A stretch of 8,366 nt of DNA from JBDREA01 sp043820265. GTDB taxonomy: Archaea; Altiarchaeota; Altiarchaeia; IMC4; JBDREA01. The notes beneath the pieces are model-generated. The model did no database searches. It had not been told where the DNA came from and saw nothing but the letters and a program-made list of their open reading frames with translations. This document shows, in pieces, positions 1 through 7,034 of the stretch; the stretch's first letter is position 1, and every line of letters starts with the position of its first letter. The position numbers and the translations under genes are program-made. The stretch is taken from positions 1 through 8,366 of the forward strand of contig JBDREA010000038.1 of NCBI GenBank assembly GCA_043820265.1. The letters run 5' to 3'.

Positions 1-2
1 AT

Positions 3-1916
3 CCCGGGGGAAGGAGGGTCGAGGGGGCAAAAAAGACTTTCGTCGACAGGTTGTATAACATCGTAAAGTTGCATGAAAACTCCGATTTCTCCCTCTTGGA
101 CGTAGACGAGAAGAAGCTGAAAGCGTTGGTCGTTAAGGAACTTGAAAGTGGAGATCGCTTCTTTTTAGCCGATGACAGTCCAGAGTACAGAAAAAGATTC
201 CTTGACGCTAAAGAAAGAGGCTCTGCTGCTTCTTATATGGTGGAGTTCACTAGGCTCCTCTTTGAGGACATGGCATCCTCCTCCTGGAAGGTGAGCTGGG
301 CGGACGAGGAAGCCTTTCAAGGGTTAAAAAGAAAGTTCGGATTTGTCCTTTGGGCTATTGCCGAGTCGACTACCGGTGAGACAAGGCGTTCGATGCGACT
401 GGACAAGGAACCATTGACTGAGGCCTCGACCGAGGAGGCGAGCAGGAGGCTGACCCTAACTAAAGAGTTAGTCCTCCGCCTCAACGAAAAAGACTTTTCC
501 TTAAAGGTTACTTCGCCCATCACGGGGGCAGACGAGGTCCGAAGCGGCTTGAGGGGCAAAAAAAGGAGGCTCATATATGATATAATGGTTGAAGCACTGG
601 AAGAGCACATCCCGGACCAGGGAGACAGAAACGAGGCTTTCAACTCCGTGTTGGAGGGGATGCAAAGGCCTTCACTGCAGGAGACTGCGACGATGGCCGC
701 GGTGATGACCCGACTTACGCCTGCTCTGGCTAAGGCAAGCTGCGATGAGAGCGGGTCCTTTGACCTTGCTGCCTTCAGGAGTATGCTCGATTCCTCACTG
801 AATCTCGGGGAAAAGTGCGAGCCAACCAAACTGCAGCCATGGGTCTATGAGAATAGCCTGCCGAAGCTGTTGAAAGGCTTAGAGGATTTTCCGCAGCCTG
901 TTCGGCGCGGAATTATGGAGAGACTAGAAGGTTTGGGGGCCATTAATAATCCCGATCAGTTATCCCATTTTATCGGAAATGTTGTTGAAAGGGTGCTTAA
1001 ACCCCTGAAGGAATCGGGTTTCGAGGACCCTCTTAGGGCGCTCGACATCATCAAAGATACGGCGAATCGTATTGAGGGCTTCGAGGAGGATAAAGGTATA
1101 AAAACAGATCTTCATGGCATTCAAAGGAGTTTATTTAGCCCCCCAGAAGTAACTCGAAAAATGCTAGTCCAAAACTTCCTGCTCGAGGCAGTCCCAAGCG
1201 CCCTTAAAAACTCCGCCGTCGAGGAGAGACCCAAGAAAAGACATACACGATTAGTTGATAAGGCAAGGGCTATGGGGAGAAGATTAGGAAAAAGAATCAC
1301 CACTAGGTCTCAGACCGACAAGGTCTTAATAGGCGATGAGGAGAAACTTAAAGGATTCTTAGATGCCACTGTTGACCAAGTCTTTCTAGGAGCAGAGAGT
1401 TCAGAAGTTATCACCAGCGTGGCTGAGAACATTGTGCCCATCATCATGGAACACAGCTCAGGTGACCCGAAGCTCTGCGGTGCAGCCCTAAGGTCATTTA
1501 TGGAAGGTACGAGAAAAATCCAGACAACAAATAATATGGAATTCTGTAATTCTGCTGGAAAAGAGATGGTAAGACTCTCGATAAAGGAGGGTAAGGATGC
1601 AGGCAAAGTCGATCCAGAGAAACTAAGCCAACTCTTTAACAGCATCGACCCAAGTAGGGGGGTCGATTCTAAAGAAGAGCAACTCTATCTAATTGACTTC
1701 GTTCCCCAGGCGCTGTCAGCCAGCGGCGGTGAGCCGAAGGCTCTTGCGCAGCTATGCCATGCAACCACAAAAGCGAGGGGCGAGAGCCTTAGTAACGTTA
1801 ACTCAGTTCTTTACTGGAAGAAGCTCACAAGAACTCTACTTAGACACTTCCCAGAACCCGAACAGTTCAAAGCCGCCCTAAATCATGTTGGCGGGATCCT
1901 GCAGCCCCTGCACTAG
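3..1916 (+). CDS. Large helical protein of unknown function, part before the in-frame TAG (5' end outside window)
   Basis: Not recognised. The frame is open from the left edge with no stop. The only start-like codon near the edge is TTG at 51, which has no well-placed ribosome binding site (the AAGGAGGG at 11-18 is more than 30 bases away), so the real start probably lies upstream. About 637 codons precede the TAG. The product is charged, rich in Arg, Lys, Glu and Leu, and looks almost wholly alpha-helical, with no signal peptide or membrane segment in view. Loose helical repeats recur, built around a 'V-x-P-x-L' helix followed by 'P-x-(R/K)-A-L'; examples are NVVERVLKPL (residue 310, counting TTG as 1), NIVPIIM and DFVPQAL. 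This suggests an alpha-solenoid scaffold, which is inference. The frame continues past the TAG for 434 more codons, so this is probably the N-terminal part of one protein of more than 1,070 residues. Confidence 0.8.
   Translation, partial: PGGRRVEGAKKTFVDRLYNIVKLHENSDFSLLDVDEKKLKALVVKELESGDRFFLADDSPEYRKRFLDAKERGSAASYMVEFTRLLFEDMASSSWKVSWADEEAFQGLKRKFGFVLWAIAESTTGETRRSMRLDKEPLTEASTEEASRRLTLTKELVLRLNEKDFSLKVTSPITGADEVRSGLRGKKRRLIYDIMVEALEEHIPDQGDRNEAFNSVLEGMQRPSLQETATMAAVMTRLTPALAKASCDESGSFDLAAFRSMLDSSLNLGEKCEPTKLQPWVYENSLPKLLKGLEDFPQPVRRGIMERLEGLGAINNPDQLSHFIGNVVERVLKPLKESGFEDPLRALDIIKDTANRIEGFEEDKGIKTDLHGIQRSLFSPPEVTRKMLVQNFLLEAVPSALKNSAVEERPKKRHTRLVDKARAMGRRLGKRITTRSQTDKVLIGDEEKLKGFLDATVDQVFLGAESSEVITSVAENIVPIIMEHSSGDPKLCGAALRSFMEGTRKIQTTNNMEFCNSAGKEMVRLSIKEGKDAGKVDPEKLSQLFNSIDPSRGVDSKEEQLYLIDFVPQALSASGGEPKALAQLCHATTKARGESLSNVNSVLYWKKLTRTLLRHFPEPEQFKAALNHVGGILQPLH
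978..1073 (+). repeat. Protein-level repeat unit, copy A of the long helical protein
   Basis: Encodes a 32-residue unit starting NVVERVLKPL and continuing DPLRALDIIKD to RI. It aligns with the unit encoded at 1929-2033: N, two Val/Ile, Glu, V-L-x-P-L, then P-x-R-A-L-x-x-I and a final R-I. The match is in protein only; the DNA has diverged. Confidence 0.55.
1914..1916 (+). other. In-frame TAG, candidate recoded (pyrrolysine-type) codon 1
   Basis: This TAG follows the codons for LQPLH and is followed in the same frame by SDATNIIEEVLPPL and then an open frame to TAA at 3219. No TAA or TGA occurs in this frame from the left edge to 3218. The segment NIIEEVLPPL just after the TAG matches NVVERVLKPL at 978 in the upstream part, and its first five residues lie before the first usable start codon (GTG 1944). 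The repeat is therefore complete only if translation passes the TAG. Pyrrolysine is the known TAG-encoded residue in some archaea. The identity of the inserted residue here is inference. Confidence 0.6.
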
Positions 1917-3221
1917 TCTGATGCGACAAACATTATCGAGGAGGTGTTGCCCCCGCTCCTGGAAAAAATTGACGAAACTGCGAGGAACCCCATGAGGGCG
2001 CTAAATTTAATATCTGAACACATCCAAAGGATCCCAAAGCCAGTGAGGAAACTATTCCTAGAGAAAACAATCCCCCCCGCACTCGATGCAGCAAAGGCAG
2101 GAAATATCAGCTTTCACGGCCTAGTAGAAGAGATTACGGCTGCTGGGGAGGACGCAAACATCGGACAGTGCAGGTGGCTTTATGGCGCCTACCTACCCGA
2201 TTTCCTTAAAGAACGCCCATTCCACCTAGAGGAACGCAGAGAAGAGTTCCTAGAAACCCTTGAGGGGGAGCTTAAAAATCCCTGGCGCCGCATCCTACGA
2301 GATGAGACGGAAACGCTTTCAGTAGAAGATGAACGAAGATTGAAGATTAGCAGGCAGAGACGCTACGACGCCCTCTACGAGAAGGAAGCAACTGGAGACG
2401 CCTACAGCAGGATAGTTAGAAGCCACACCAACATCAGCGCCTGGGGGGAGCCCAAATCAGGCACTCTAAGAAGGGAATGCCGCGATGAGATGGTTAGGGC
2501 ATCCATCACTAAGGTGCTTCTTAAAGGGATCTTTGACGACCGGGACAGAAGGCTTCTGAAAGACGTCATGTACGCGCCCCAACCAGAGCTCATATCAACC
2601 CCTGCCGCCATGGAGGCTCAGCTGCGGCACAAAGTGTATAGGAACCCTACGGAAGAGGCCCTCAACCATCTCATCCTCGATGCGGCAATTGGGATACTTG
2701 GAAGCAAGTACTATGTGGATGCTATGGGGCCAAAGGAGGCCATCGAGGCCTTCCTTAAAAGGTACAAGAGGTCGGGGAAGAAGGGGCGCAGAAAGGAGAG
2801 GTCGAATATGGATGCCTCTCTGAAGAGATCAAGGGATGAAACTCAAAGACTCTTCTCCGAGGTGCGGAAAAGAGCTGTGGACTGGAGAAAAACCATAATA
2901 GCCCACAATGAATTCTGCCGTAAACAAAAACACCACCATGCTATTGTAACAGACCATGAACTCCAATTCCTCAACAATTTGATAAGAAACCTCGAAAACA
3001 ATCCTTTGGTTTCGAAGCGAAAAGGCCCAAACCTCAGGGATAGATTTGGCGAGCTGAAGTTAGAAAGAAGAAGAGAGATAACAAGGCTAGAAACAGAAAA
3101 GGCAGATGAAAAAAGACCACATAGGATTGAAGGTATCCAACACCGCATAGGTTTTCTCGATGAAAGGATGGGAAGGCAGGACAACTACAGATACCTTCTC
3201 GCACAAACCAAAGCCTTCTAA
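1917..3221 (+). CDS. Continuation of the large helical protein after the in-frame TAG
   Basis: Not recognised as a known family. The frame is the same as the upstream part and ends in TAA, followed at once by an in-frame TAG (3219-3224). If it were a separate gene it would start at GTG 1944 or TTG 1947, but the purine-rich GAGGAG (1938-1943) then touches the start codon with no spacer, which is poor for initiation. The first ATG, at 1991, is about 45 bases from that motif. The first part continues the helical repeat pattern (NPMRALNLI, then IPKPVRKLFLEK). The second part is very rich in Arg, Lys and Glu, with a basic stretch KRSGKKGRRKER encoded near 2770-2800 and a His cluster KHHH near 2928-2939. 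A nucleic-acid contact is possible but unproven. I favour its being the C-terminal 434 residues of the upstream protein. Confidence 0.75.
   Translation, partial: SDATNIIEEVLPPLLEKIDETARNPMRALNLISEHIQRIPKPVRKLFLEKTIPPALDAAKAGNISFHGLVEEITAAGEDANIGQCRWLYGAYLPDFLKERPFHLEERREEFLETLEGELKNPWRRILRDETETLSVEDERRLKISRQRRYDALYEKEATGDAYSRIVRSHTNISAWGEPKSGTLRRECRDEMVRASITKVLLKGIFDDRDRRLLKDVMYAPQPELISTPAAMEAQLRHKVYRNPTEEALNHLILDAAIGILGSKYYVDAMGPKEAIEAFLKRYKRSGKKGRRKERSNMDASLKRSRDETQRLFSEVRKRAVDWRKTIIAHNEFCRKQKHHHAIVTDHELQFLNNLIRNLENNPLVSKRKGPNLRDRFGELKLERRREITRLETEKADEKRPHRIEGIQHRIGFLDERMGRQDNYRYLLAQTKAF
1929..2033 (+). repeat. Protein-level repeat unit, copy B, directly after the TAG
   Basis: Encodes a 35-residue unit starting NIIEEVLPPL and continuing NPMRALNLISE to QRI. 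Its first five residues are encoded between the TAG at 1914 and GTG 1944, so a product starting at GTG would lack the beginning of the unit. This is the main argument that the two parts form one protein. Confidence 0.55.
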
Positions 3222-3279
3222 TAGATCCTCTTAAAGAATCCAAAGACACCAACCGCTGATATTTGACATACTCTATGCC

Positions 3280-3286
3280 AAAAAAA
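3280..3286 (-). terminator. Oligo-T tract after the M50 protease gene
   Basis: Seven consecutive T on the minus strand begin four bases after the protease TAG stop. Archaeal RNA polymerase terminates at T-rich tracts without needing a hairpin. Termination here would leave too little RNA to read through the TAG to the next TAA at 3231. Confidence 0.45.
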
Positions 3287-3290
3287 CAGC

Positions 3291-4577
3291 CTAAAGGAGA
3301 AGATTCACTGTCACAAAAACCGATGCAATAAAGAGGAAAGCTGCAGCCCATATGTAGTGGTTCCATCTGCGGATGTCGCTGCCATCGAGGCTTTTAAATG
3401 GTAAGATTTCGGCCATCGCCCAGAGACTGCTCGTAATGTAGATGGTCTGGAGAATGGGCATTGGGTTGAGATAGTAAGCGTAGGCGAAAGCGATGGTGAT
3501 GGCAATGGAAAGAAGCGGTGCGCCGAGCTTGGCAAGGCCGTGCTTCCATTTGGCCGTGCCAGGGGGGACTTCCTCCATGAGGAATCCCTGTATGCCGAAG
3601 CCGTGGCCGAGGTAGCCGGTCAAAAGCGTAATGGCCGAGCCGCTCCACCAGAACTTGTATTCGATCTTGATGCCGAAGAAGTGGCCGAGTAGGCGGTGGC
3701 CGATTTCGTGGCTGAGGGCGGCAAAAAGGGCGAGACCACTGTTGATCATCCATTTGAGGATGAAGCCGCTGACAGGTCCGTGAAACGTCCACGTCACCGC
3801 TCCGCCGAGGACGAGGCTCGCCCCGAGGAGCGCGAGCATCTCGTGGAGGTTGACTGAGAAGAACCATATCTTGGTCTTCTTGTGGAGCATCTTCTTCTTT
3901 CGGCGGCCAATATCAAGGGCCTTAAACTCATAAACGGTCTGCAAAACAGAAAGAAGATAAAACAACAAAACGCCTGTTCCGACCGCGACAGCCGGGATGT
4001 ATTCATCGGGCACAATACCTTGCAGAGGGGAATAACGCGTAGCGGCCCGGGAAAGAGACATTTGGGTCTTGACATGCTCCACCATGATCACCGAAGAACC
4101 TCTCTCCGTTTTCCCCTGCCATACGTGAAGTTGCTGATAAAAGAAAGACGAATCGTTCGTGAAGACGCTTCTATTGCTGAAATAACCGCTTAAGTTGTTG
4201 TTTTCCGGGCCCCCAAAAAGAAACACGATACCCCTAATCTTATTAATCTCGGCTAATGTCTCAAGTGAGTCGTCTCTATGATAAACCTTGACTTCCCTGA
4301 AACTCACATTAACGTCGATCGTAGACCTGGCCTCAAATTGAGGCGACATCCCGAGGTACTCGCTTGATAAAAGATCCAAGACACCTCGCTCGACCGCATC
4401 CATTCCGCTCCCGGAAACGAAAAAGAAAGGGATTTCCAAGGTGATATTCGTCTCATTTGCGGGAACCGTGAACACAAAGTCAAGTTGGAGTTCAGTCGAA
4501 AAATTAGTGAAATCAAATGCAGAGACAAAACTGGAAGAAACCAAGAAAAATGCCAAAAACAAAAAAAACCGTCTCAT
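3291..4577 (-). CDS. Membrane-embedded M50 (site-2-protease-type) zinc metalloprotease with glycosylatable outer domain
   Basis: A predicted intramembrane or membrane-bound zinc protease. The motif HEIGH at residues 290-294 supplies the two zinc histidines and the catalytic Glu. LPFKSLDGSD (about 392-401) gives the LDG aspartate that is the third zinc ligand in the M50 family. I chose ATG 4577 because it begins a textbook signal sequence (MRRFFLFLAFFLVSSSFVSA); TTG at 4589 would only add four residues in front. Residues 21 to about 190 form a predicted exported domain with seven N-x-S/T sequons (NFS, NET, NIT, NVS, NLS, NRS, NDS), the sites of archaeal N-glycosylation. About six hydrophobic segments follow (near 194-212, 246-264, 277-300, 312-330, 350-370, 407-428), with a basic loop GRRKKK between the first two. 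It ends in TAG straight after the last membrane segment. It is convergent with the long helical gene and follows gdhA by 46 bases. Its substrate is unknown. Confidence 0.85.
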   Translation of the reverse strand: MRRFFLFLAFFLVSSSFVSAFDFTNFSTELQLDFVFTVPANETNITLEIPFFFVSGSGMDAVERGVLDLLSSEYLGMSPQFEARSTIDVNVSFREVKVYHRDDSLETLAEINKIRGIVFLFGGPENNNLSGYFSNRSVFTNDSSFFYQQLHVWQGKTERGSSVIMVEHVKTQMSLSRAATRYSPLQGIVPDEYIPAVAVGTGVLLFYLLSVLQTVYEFKALDIGRRKKKMLHKKTKIWFFSVNLHEMLALLGASLVLGGAVTWTFHGPVSGFILKWMINSGLALFAALSHEIGHRLLGHFFGIKIEYKFWWSGSAITLLTGYLGHGFGIQGFLMEEVPPGTAKWKHGLAKLGAPLLSIAITIAFAYAYYLNPMPILQTIYITSSLWAMAEILPFKSLDGSDIRRWNHYIWAAAFLFIASVFVTVNLLL

Positions 4578-4603
4578 ACTCCATAACAATAGGTAACAAG
4601 AGG

Positions 4604-4633
4604 AAAAAAGAGCAAGTATCCCGTCAAGGATAC
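4604..4633 (-). terminator. Hairpin plus T-run at the end of gdhA
   Basis: On the minus strand GTATCC (4633-4628) and GGATAC (4621-4616) form a six-base stem with a six-base loop covering the gdhA TGA stop. It is followed by a T-rich stretch with T6 (4609-4604). This resembles an intrinsic terminator. If it is efficient, the protease gene needs its own promoter inside the gdhA 3' end. No clear TATA box is visible there. Confidence 0.45.
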
Positions 4634-5883
4634 ATGCCCCTCAACCTATGAGCCTCAGCAACCCTGCTAATCGATAAAAGATAAGCGGCAGTCCTCATGT
4701 GAACCTTATTCTCAGCCATGATATTTGCCACTTCTGCGTAGCTTTTCACAAGGATCCTCCTCATACGCCGGTTAATGGCTTCCTCATGCCATCTGAAGCG
4801 GTAAAGGTTCTGAACCCATTCAAAATAGCTGACAACAACCCCGCCCGCGTTCGCGAGAATGTCCGGTATGACGCGAATTCCCTTCTTAAACAACAGATCA
4901 TCTGCTTCAGGAGTCGTGGGGCCATTGGCTCCTTCGGCCACAATCTTCGCCTCGATCTTTTTTGCGTTATCTTTTGTTATCTGGTTCTCCAACGCCGCAG
5001 GAATCAAAAAGTCACATTCTGTTTCGAAGAATTCTTTGTCCTTGATAGTGTCTACTCCCTGGATTTTGGCGATTGTGCCATCCTTTTTGACTGCTTCGAG
5101 CGCCTTCTTAGTGTCTATCCCATTAGGATCATAAATACTTCCGCCAGCATCTTGGAGGGCTATGACCTTACATCCCATTTCCTCAAGGATCAATGCAGCA
5201 TGGGATCCGACATTGCCGAATCCTTGAACGATTGCTGTAGAATCCTTCAAACCCATTCCAATTTCCTTTGCTGCTTCAATTAGAGCATATATAACTCCTC
5301 TTCCAGTGGCCTGGACCCGGCCAAGAGAACCACCCAAAGACAGAGGCTTACCCGTGACGATTGAGGGGGTAGTGTGTCCGTGGTGGATGCTATAAGTATC
5401 CATCATCCAAGCCATCACCTGGGGATTAGTGTTCACATCCGGAGCGGGGATATCGTTGTGCGGCCCGATTATTGGACCAATTGCGGTCGTATACTTTCTG
5501 GTCATTCGCTCCAATTCTCCCATCGACATTTTTGCTGGATCACAAATCACCCCGCCCTTTGCCCCACCAAACGGGATGTCCACTATAGCGCATTTCCATG
5601 TCATCCAGGTTGCAAGAGCCCTAACTTCGTCCAAAGTTACATTTGGGTGATACCTTATCCCACCCTTAGTCGGACCCCTTGAGTCATTGTGTTGAACCCT
5701 GTAACCTGTGAAAACCTTCGTTTTGCCGTCGTCCATTCGAACAGGAAAATGGACTGTTAACTCTCTTCTGGGAAGTCTTAGAGAGGCAATTATCCTATCG
5801 TCTAAATTGAGTATTTTTGCTGCGTGGTCAAACTGGCGCAAAGCCATCTCATGGGGATTCAACTCCTTTTTTGAGTTCTTCAT
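4624..5883 (-). CDS. gdhA: Glutamate dehydrogenase (hexameric Glu/Leu/Phe/Val dehydrogenase family)
   Basis: Catalyses reversible oxidative deamination of glutamate to 2-oxoglutarate and ammonium with NAD(P)+, in the cytoplasm, linking nitrogen and carbon metabolism. With ATG 5883 as residue 1 the protein has 419 residues, normal for the roughly 415-420-residue archaeal enzymes. Family signatures are clear: GPTKGGIRYHP (about 70-80), the TWKCAI substrate lysine region, the catalytic-lysine motif DIPFGGAKGG (102-111), PAPDVNT (146-152), the nucleotide-binding GFGNVG (221-226), AEGANGPTTPEA (316-327) and ANAGGVVVSYFEWVQN (344-359). An upstream in-frame TTG (5895) would add four residues, but a TATA box 27 bases before ATG 5883 favours the ATG with a leaderless transcript. 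Cofactor preference cannot be set from sequence alone: the region after the second Rossmann strand reads ALQDAGG. The stop is TGA. It is divergent from the gene at 6013. Confidence 0.96.
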   Translation of the reverse strand: MKNSKKELNPHEMALRQFDHAAKILNLDDRIIASLRLPRRELTVHFPVRMDDGKTKVFTGYRVQHNDSRGPTKGGIRYHPNVTLDEVRALATWMTWKCAIVDIPFGGAKGGVICDPAKMSMGELERMTRKYTTAIGPIIGPHNDIPAPDVNTNPQVMAWMMDTYSIHHGHTTPSIVTGKPLSLGGSLGRVQATGRGVIYALIEAAKEIGMGLKDSTAIVQGFGNVGSHAALILEEMGCKVIALQDAGGSIYDPNGIDTKKALEAVKKDGTIAKIQGVDTIKDKEFFETECDFLIPAALENQITKDNAKKIEAKIVAEGANGPTTPEADDLLFKKGIRVIPDILANAGGVVVSYFEWVQNLYRFRWHEEAINRRMRRILVKSYAEVANIMAENKVHMRTAAYLLSISRVAEAHRLRGMYP

Positions 5884-5904
5884 TTTCTTTTTCAAACCGG
5901 ATAG

Positions 5905-5915
5905 TATTATATAAT
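5905..5915 (-). promoter_or_regulatory. TATA box of the gdhA promoter
   Basis: On the minus strand the sequence reads ATTATATAATA, centred near 5910, which is 27 bases before the A of ATG 5883. Archaeal TATA boxes centre about 26-27 bases before the transcription start, so transcription probably begins at the start codon (leaderless). Confidence 0.6.
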
Positions 5916-5934
5916 GAGTTATCTAATACCGTTA

Positions 5935-5979
5935 CATTGGAATAAAAAGATTGTAGGTGACAAAAAAACAATTCCAATG
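5935..5979. promoter_or_regulatory. Inverted repeat between divergent promoters, candidate operator
   Basis: CATTGGAAT (5935-5943) and ATTCCAATG (5971-5979) form a perfect nine-base inverted repeat with a 27-base A-rich spacer. The right arm ends three bases before the plus-strand TATA box, and the left arm lies about 20 bases upstream of the gdhA TATA box. The position suits a regulator controlling one or both divergent genes. The regulator is not identifiable. A chance inverted repeat is possible, though this length and placement make it less likely. Confidence 0.45.
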
Positions 5980-5982
5980 CTA

Positions 5983-5990
5983 TTTTTAAA
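5983..5990 (+). promoter_or_regulatory. TATA box of the 6013 gene promoter
   Basis: TTTTTAAA, centred at 5986-5987, lies about 27 bases before ATG 6013. No ribosome binding site precedes this ATG (the preceding bases are all AT-rich). Both points fit a leaderless archaeal transcript starting at or next to the ATG. Confidence 0.6.
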
Positions 5991-6012
5991 CCATAATTGA
6001 TGAATTAATAAT

Positions 6013-6984
6013 ATGAGTGTCTTCCTGCTGATCTTCGGAGTCTTCGGTTTAGCCGCCCTATACCTTCTATGGTTTTATTTGGCTGAGGGCAAACCCTTAG
6101 AGATAATGAATCTAAGCTATGATGTAAACGCAAATACGTTAGATTTAACTGTCAAAAACAAAGACCATAGATCTTACAACCTTTTCTCGTCTCTTCGGAT
6201 GCAGGAGTCAGGATTTCCGGAAAACTCAACAAGCTACCAAGACTCCTCTGCAGAAGACCAGGACATGTTAAGCGGTTCAGCCAACACCAGCCAGTACGTA
6301 GGCAAATACGCACTCATAGACGAAGACCTCGAAGCCAACAACCTCGAACCCCAAGAAACCAAGACCTTCACTTACTACGTATCAGACGACTTCAAACTAA
6401 AAAAACACGACCCAATAAAAGTAAGTATTTTCTATGGGGGAGGAGACGAACGCCTCGAAGGAACAATCGACCAAAAGATCAAACTCAAACTAAAGGAAAA
6501 ACAAAAAAGTGAAATCTCAGACCCAATAGTATGTGGGTCAAGCTCGGCCGGAAACCAAAAAGATTTCAAGGTTAAGGAATACGACAGCATACTCGAACTA
6601 CTCGACGAAATAGAATCGGAGATCGAGGAAAAAGACCAACACCCCTACCTATCGTGCGTTTCAAGCGAACACAGCTTCAAGCTGAAGACAGGACACGCAG
6701 ATATAATAGAAGATATCTTCTTTTTGGAGGACCTTGCAAAGGCGGTAAACAACGTCCCAGACCAGGCGATAAGCTTTCACTTAGAGCGCGGAAACGATTT
6801 TGCGAGCTGGGTCCGAGACGTAATCGGAGACCAGGAGCTGAGCAAACGACTCGAAAAAATCGAGCAAAAAACCCCAAAAGAAGCCCGAGAAAAAATCGTC
6901 GAAGCAATGGAAGACCGCATCATCGAACTCGAAGGCGGACTCGAAACAATATTCGACCTAGAAGAATTCTCAGGAAAAGAATAA
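6013..6984 (+). CDS. Membrane-anchored protein with beta-rich region and DUF5752-like C-terminal region
   Basis: 323 residues. Residues 1-24 form one hydrophobic N-terminal anchor. Residues about 30-160 look beta-rich, with alternating strands such as TLDLTVKNK and TKTFTYYVSDDF, and carry three N-x-S/T sequons (N33, N71, N91); this could be an Ig-like or FxLYD-like sandwich. Residues about 210-283 resemble the archaeal/bacterial DUF5752 pattern: SFKLKTGHAD, a helix with LEDLAKAVNNVPD, then ISFHLERGNDFASWVRDVIG and a final leucine-rich helix. The biochemical role of DUF5752 is not known to me. The C-terminus is a charged, probably coiled-coil helix. The start at ATG 6013 is supported by the TATA box 27 bases upstream. 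It is transcribed divergently from gdhA, with a shared inverted repeat between them. The second half is rich in CTC-GAA and CGA codons, giving a long open frame in another register that I regard as a shadow. The assignment rests on recalled motif shape. Confidence 0.75.
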   Translation: MSVFLLIFGVFGLAALYLLWFYLAEGKPLEIMNLSYDVNANTLDLTVKNKDHRSYNLFSSLRMQESGFPENSTSYQDSSAEDQDMLSGSANTSQYVGKYALIDEDLEANNLEPQETKTFTYYVSDDFKLKKHDPIKVSIFYGGGDERLEGTIDQKIKLKLKEKQKSEISDPIVCGSSSAGNQKDFKVKEYDSILELLDEIESEIEEKDQHPYLSCVSSEHSFKLKTGHADIIEDIFFLEDLAKAVNNVPDQAISFHLERGNDFASWVRDVIGDQELSKRLEKIEQKTPKEAREKIVEAMEDRIIELEGGLETIFDLEEFSGKE

Positions 6985-7034
6985 TCCCCTTGTCCTCGTC
7001 CTTTTTCTACTAATCCTTCCCTTGTTTCTATGCT
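6985..7034 (+). promoter_or_regulatory. Pyrimidine-rich spacer: possible terminator and weak promoter
   Basis: The 50 bases after the TAA at 6984 are strongly C/T-rich, with a T5 run at 7002-7006 that could end the upstream transcript. The adjoining TTTTTCTACTAAT centres about 27 bases before ATG 7035 and could act as a weak TATA box. There is no ribosome binding site before ATG 7035. Both roles are tentative. Confidence 0.25.

Noticed and set aside
317..829. 170-codon open frame on the minus strand
   Set aside because: Antisense to the long helical gene, which shows repeat structure and steady codon use; no recognisable protein pattern.
1900..1945. Frameshift or assembly error explaining the split gene
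   Set aside because: The frame is identical on both sides of the TAG, so no insertion or deletion is needed; only a single-base substitution error could explain it, and the same would have to occur independently at 7404.
1938..1949. GAGGAGGTG as a ribosome binding site for a separate second gene
   Set aside because: It overlaps or touches the GTG/TTG start codons with no spacer, and the next ATG (1991) is too far away; the bases also encode the E-E-V of the conserved repeat.
1939..1960. AGGAG/CTCCT stem 23 bases after the first TAG, as a pyrrolysine-insertion-like element
   Set aside because: Only five base pairs with a 12-base loop; nothing similar follows the second TAG, and archaeal Pyl decoding does not require such an element.
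3394..4075. Minus-strand frames overlapping the protease gene
   Set aside because: Out-of-frame shadows; Arg/Pro/Ser-rich translations without domain pattern, while the in-frame product has M50 motifs.
4699..5283. 194-codon open frame on the plus strand
   Set aside because: Lies wholly antisense to gdhA, whose protein is unambiguous; composition is that of a shadow frame.
6677..6690. 14-base identity TCAAGCTGAAGACA repeated at 7207-7220
   Set aside because: A single match of this length is expected by chance fairly often in a window this size; no mobile-element features surround it.
6654..7013. 119-codon plus-strand frame overlapping the 6013 gene
   Set aside because: Arg-rich low-complexity translation caused by CTC-GAA and CGA codon runs read in another register.
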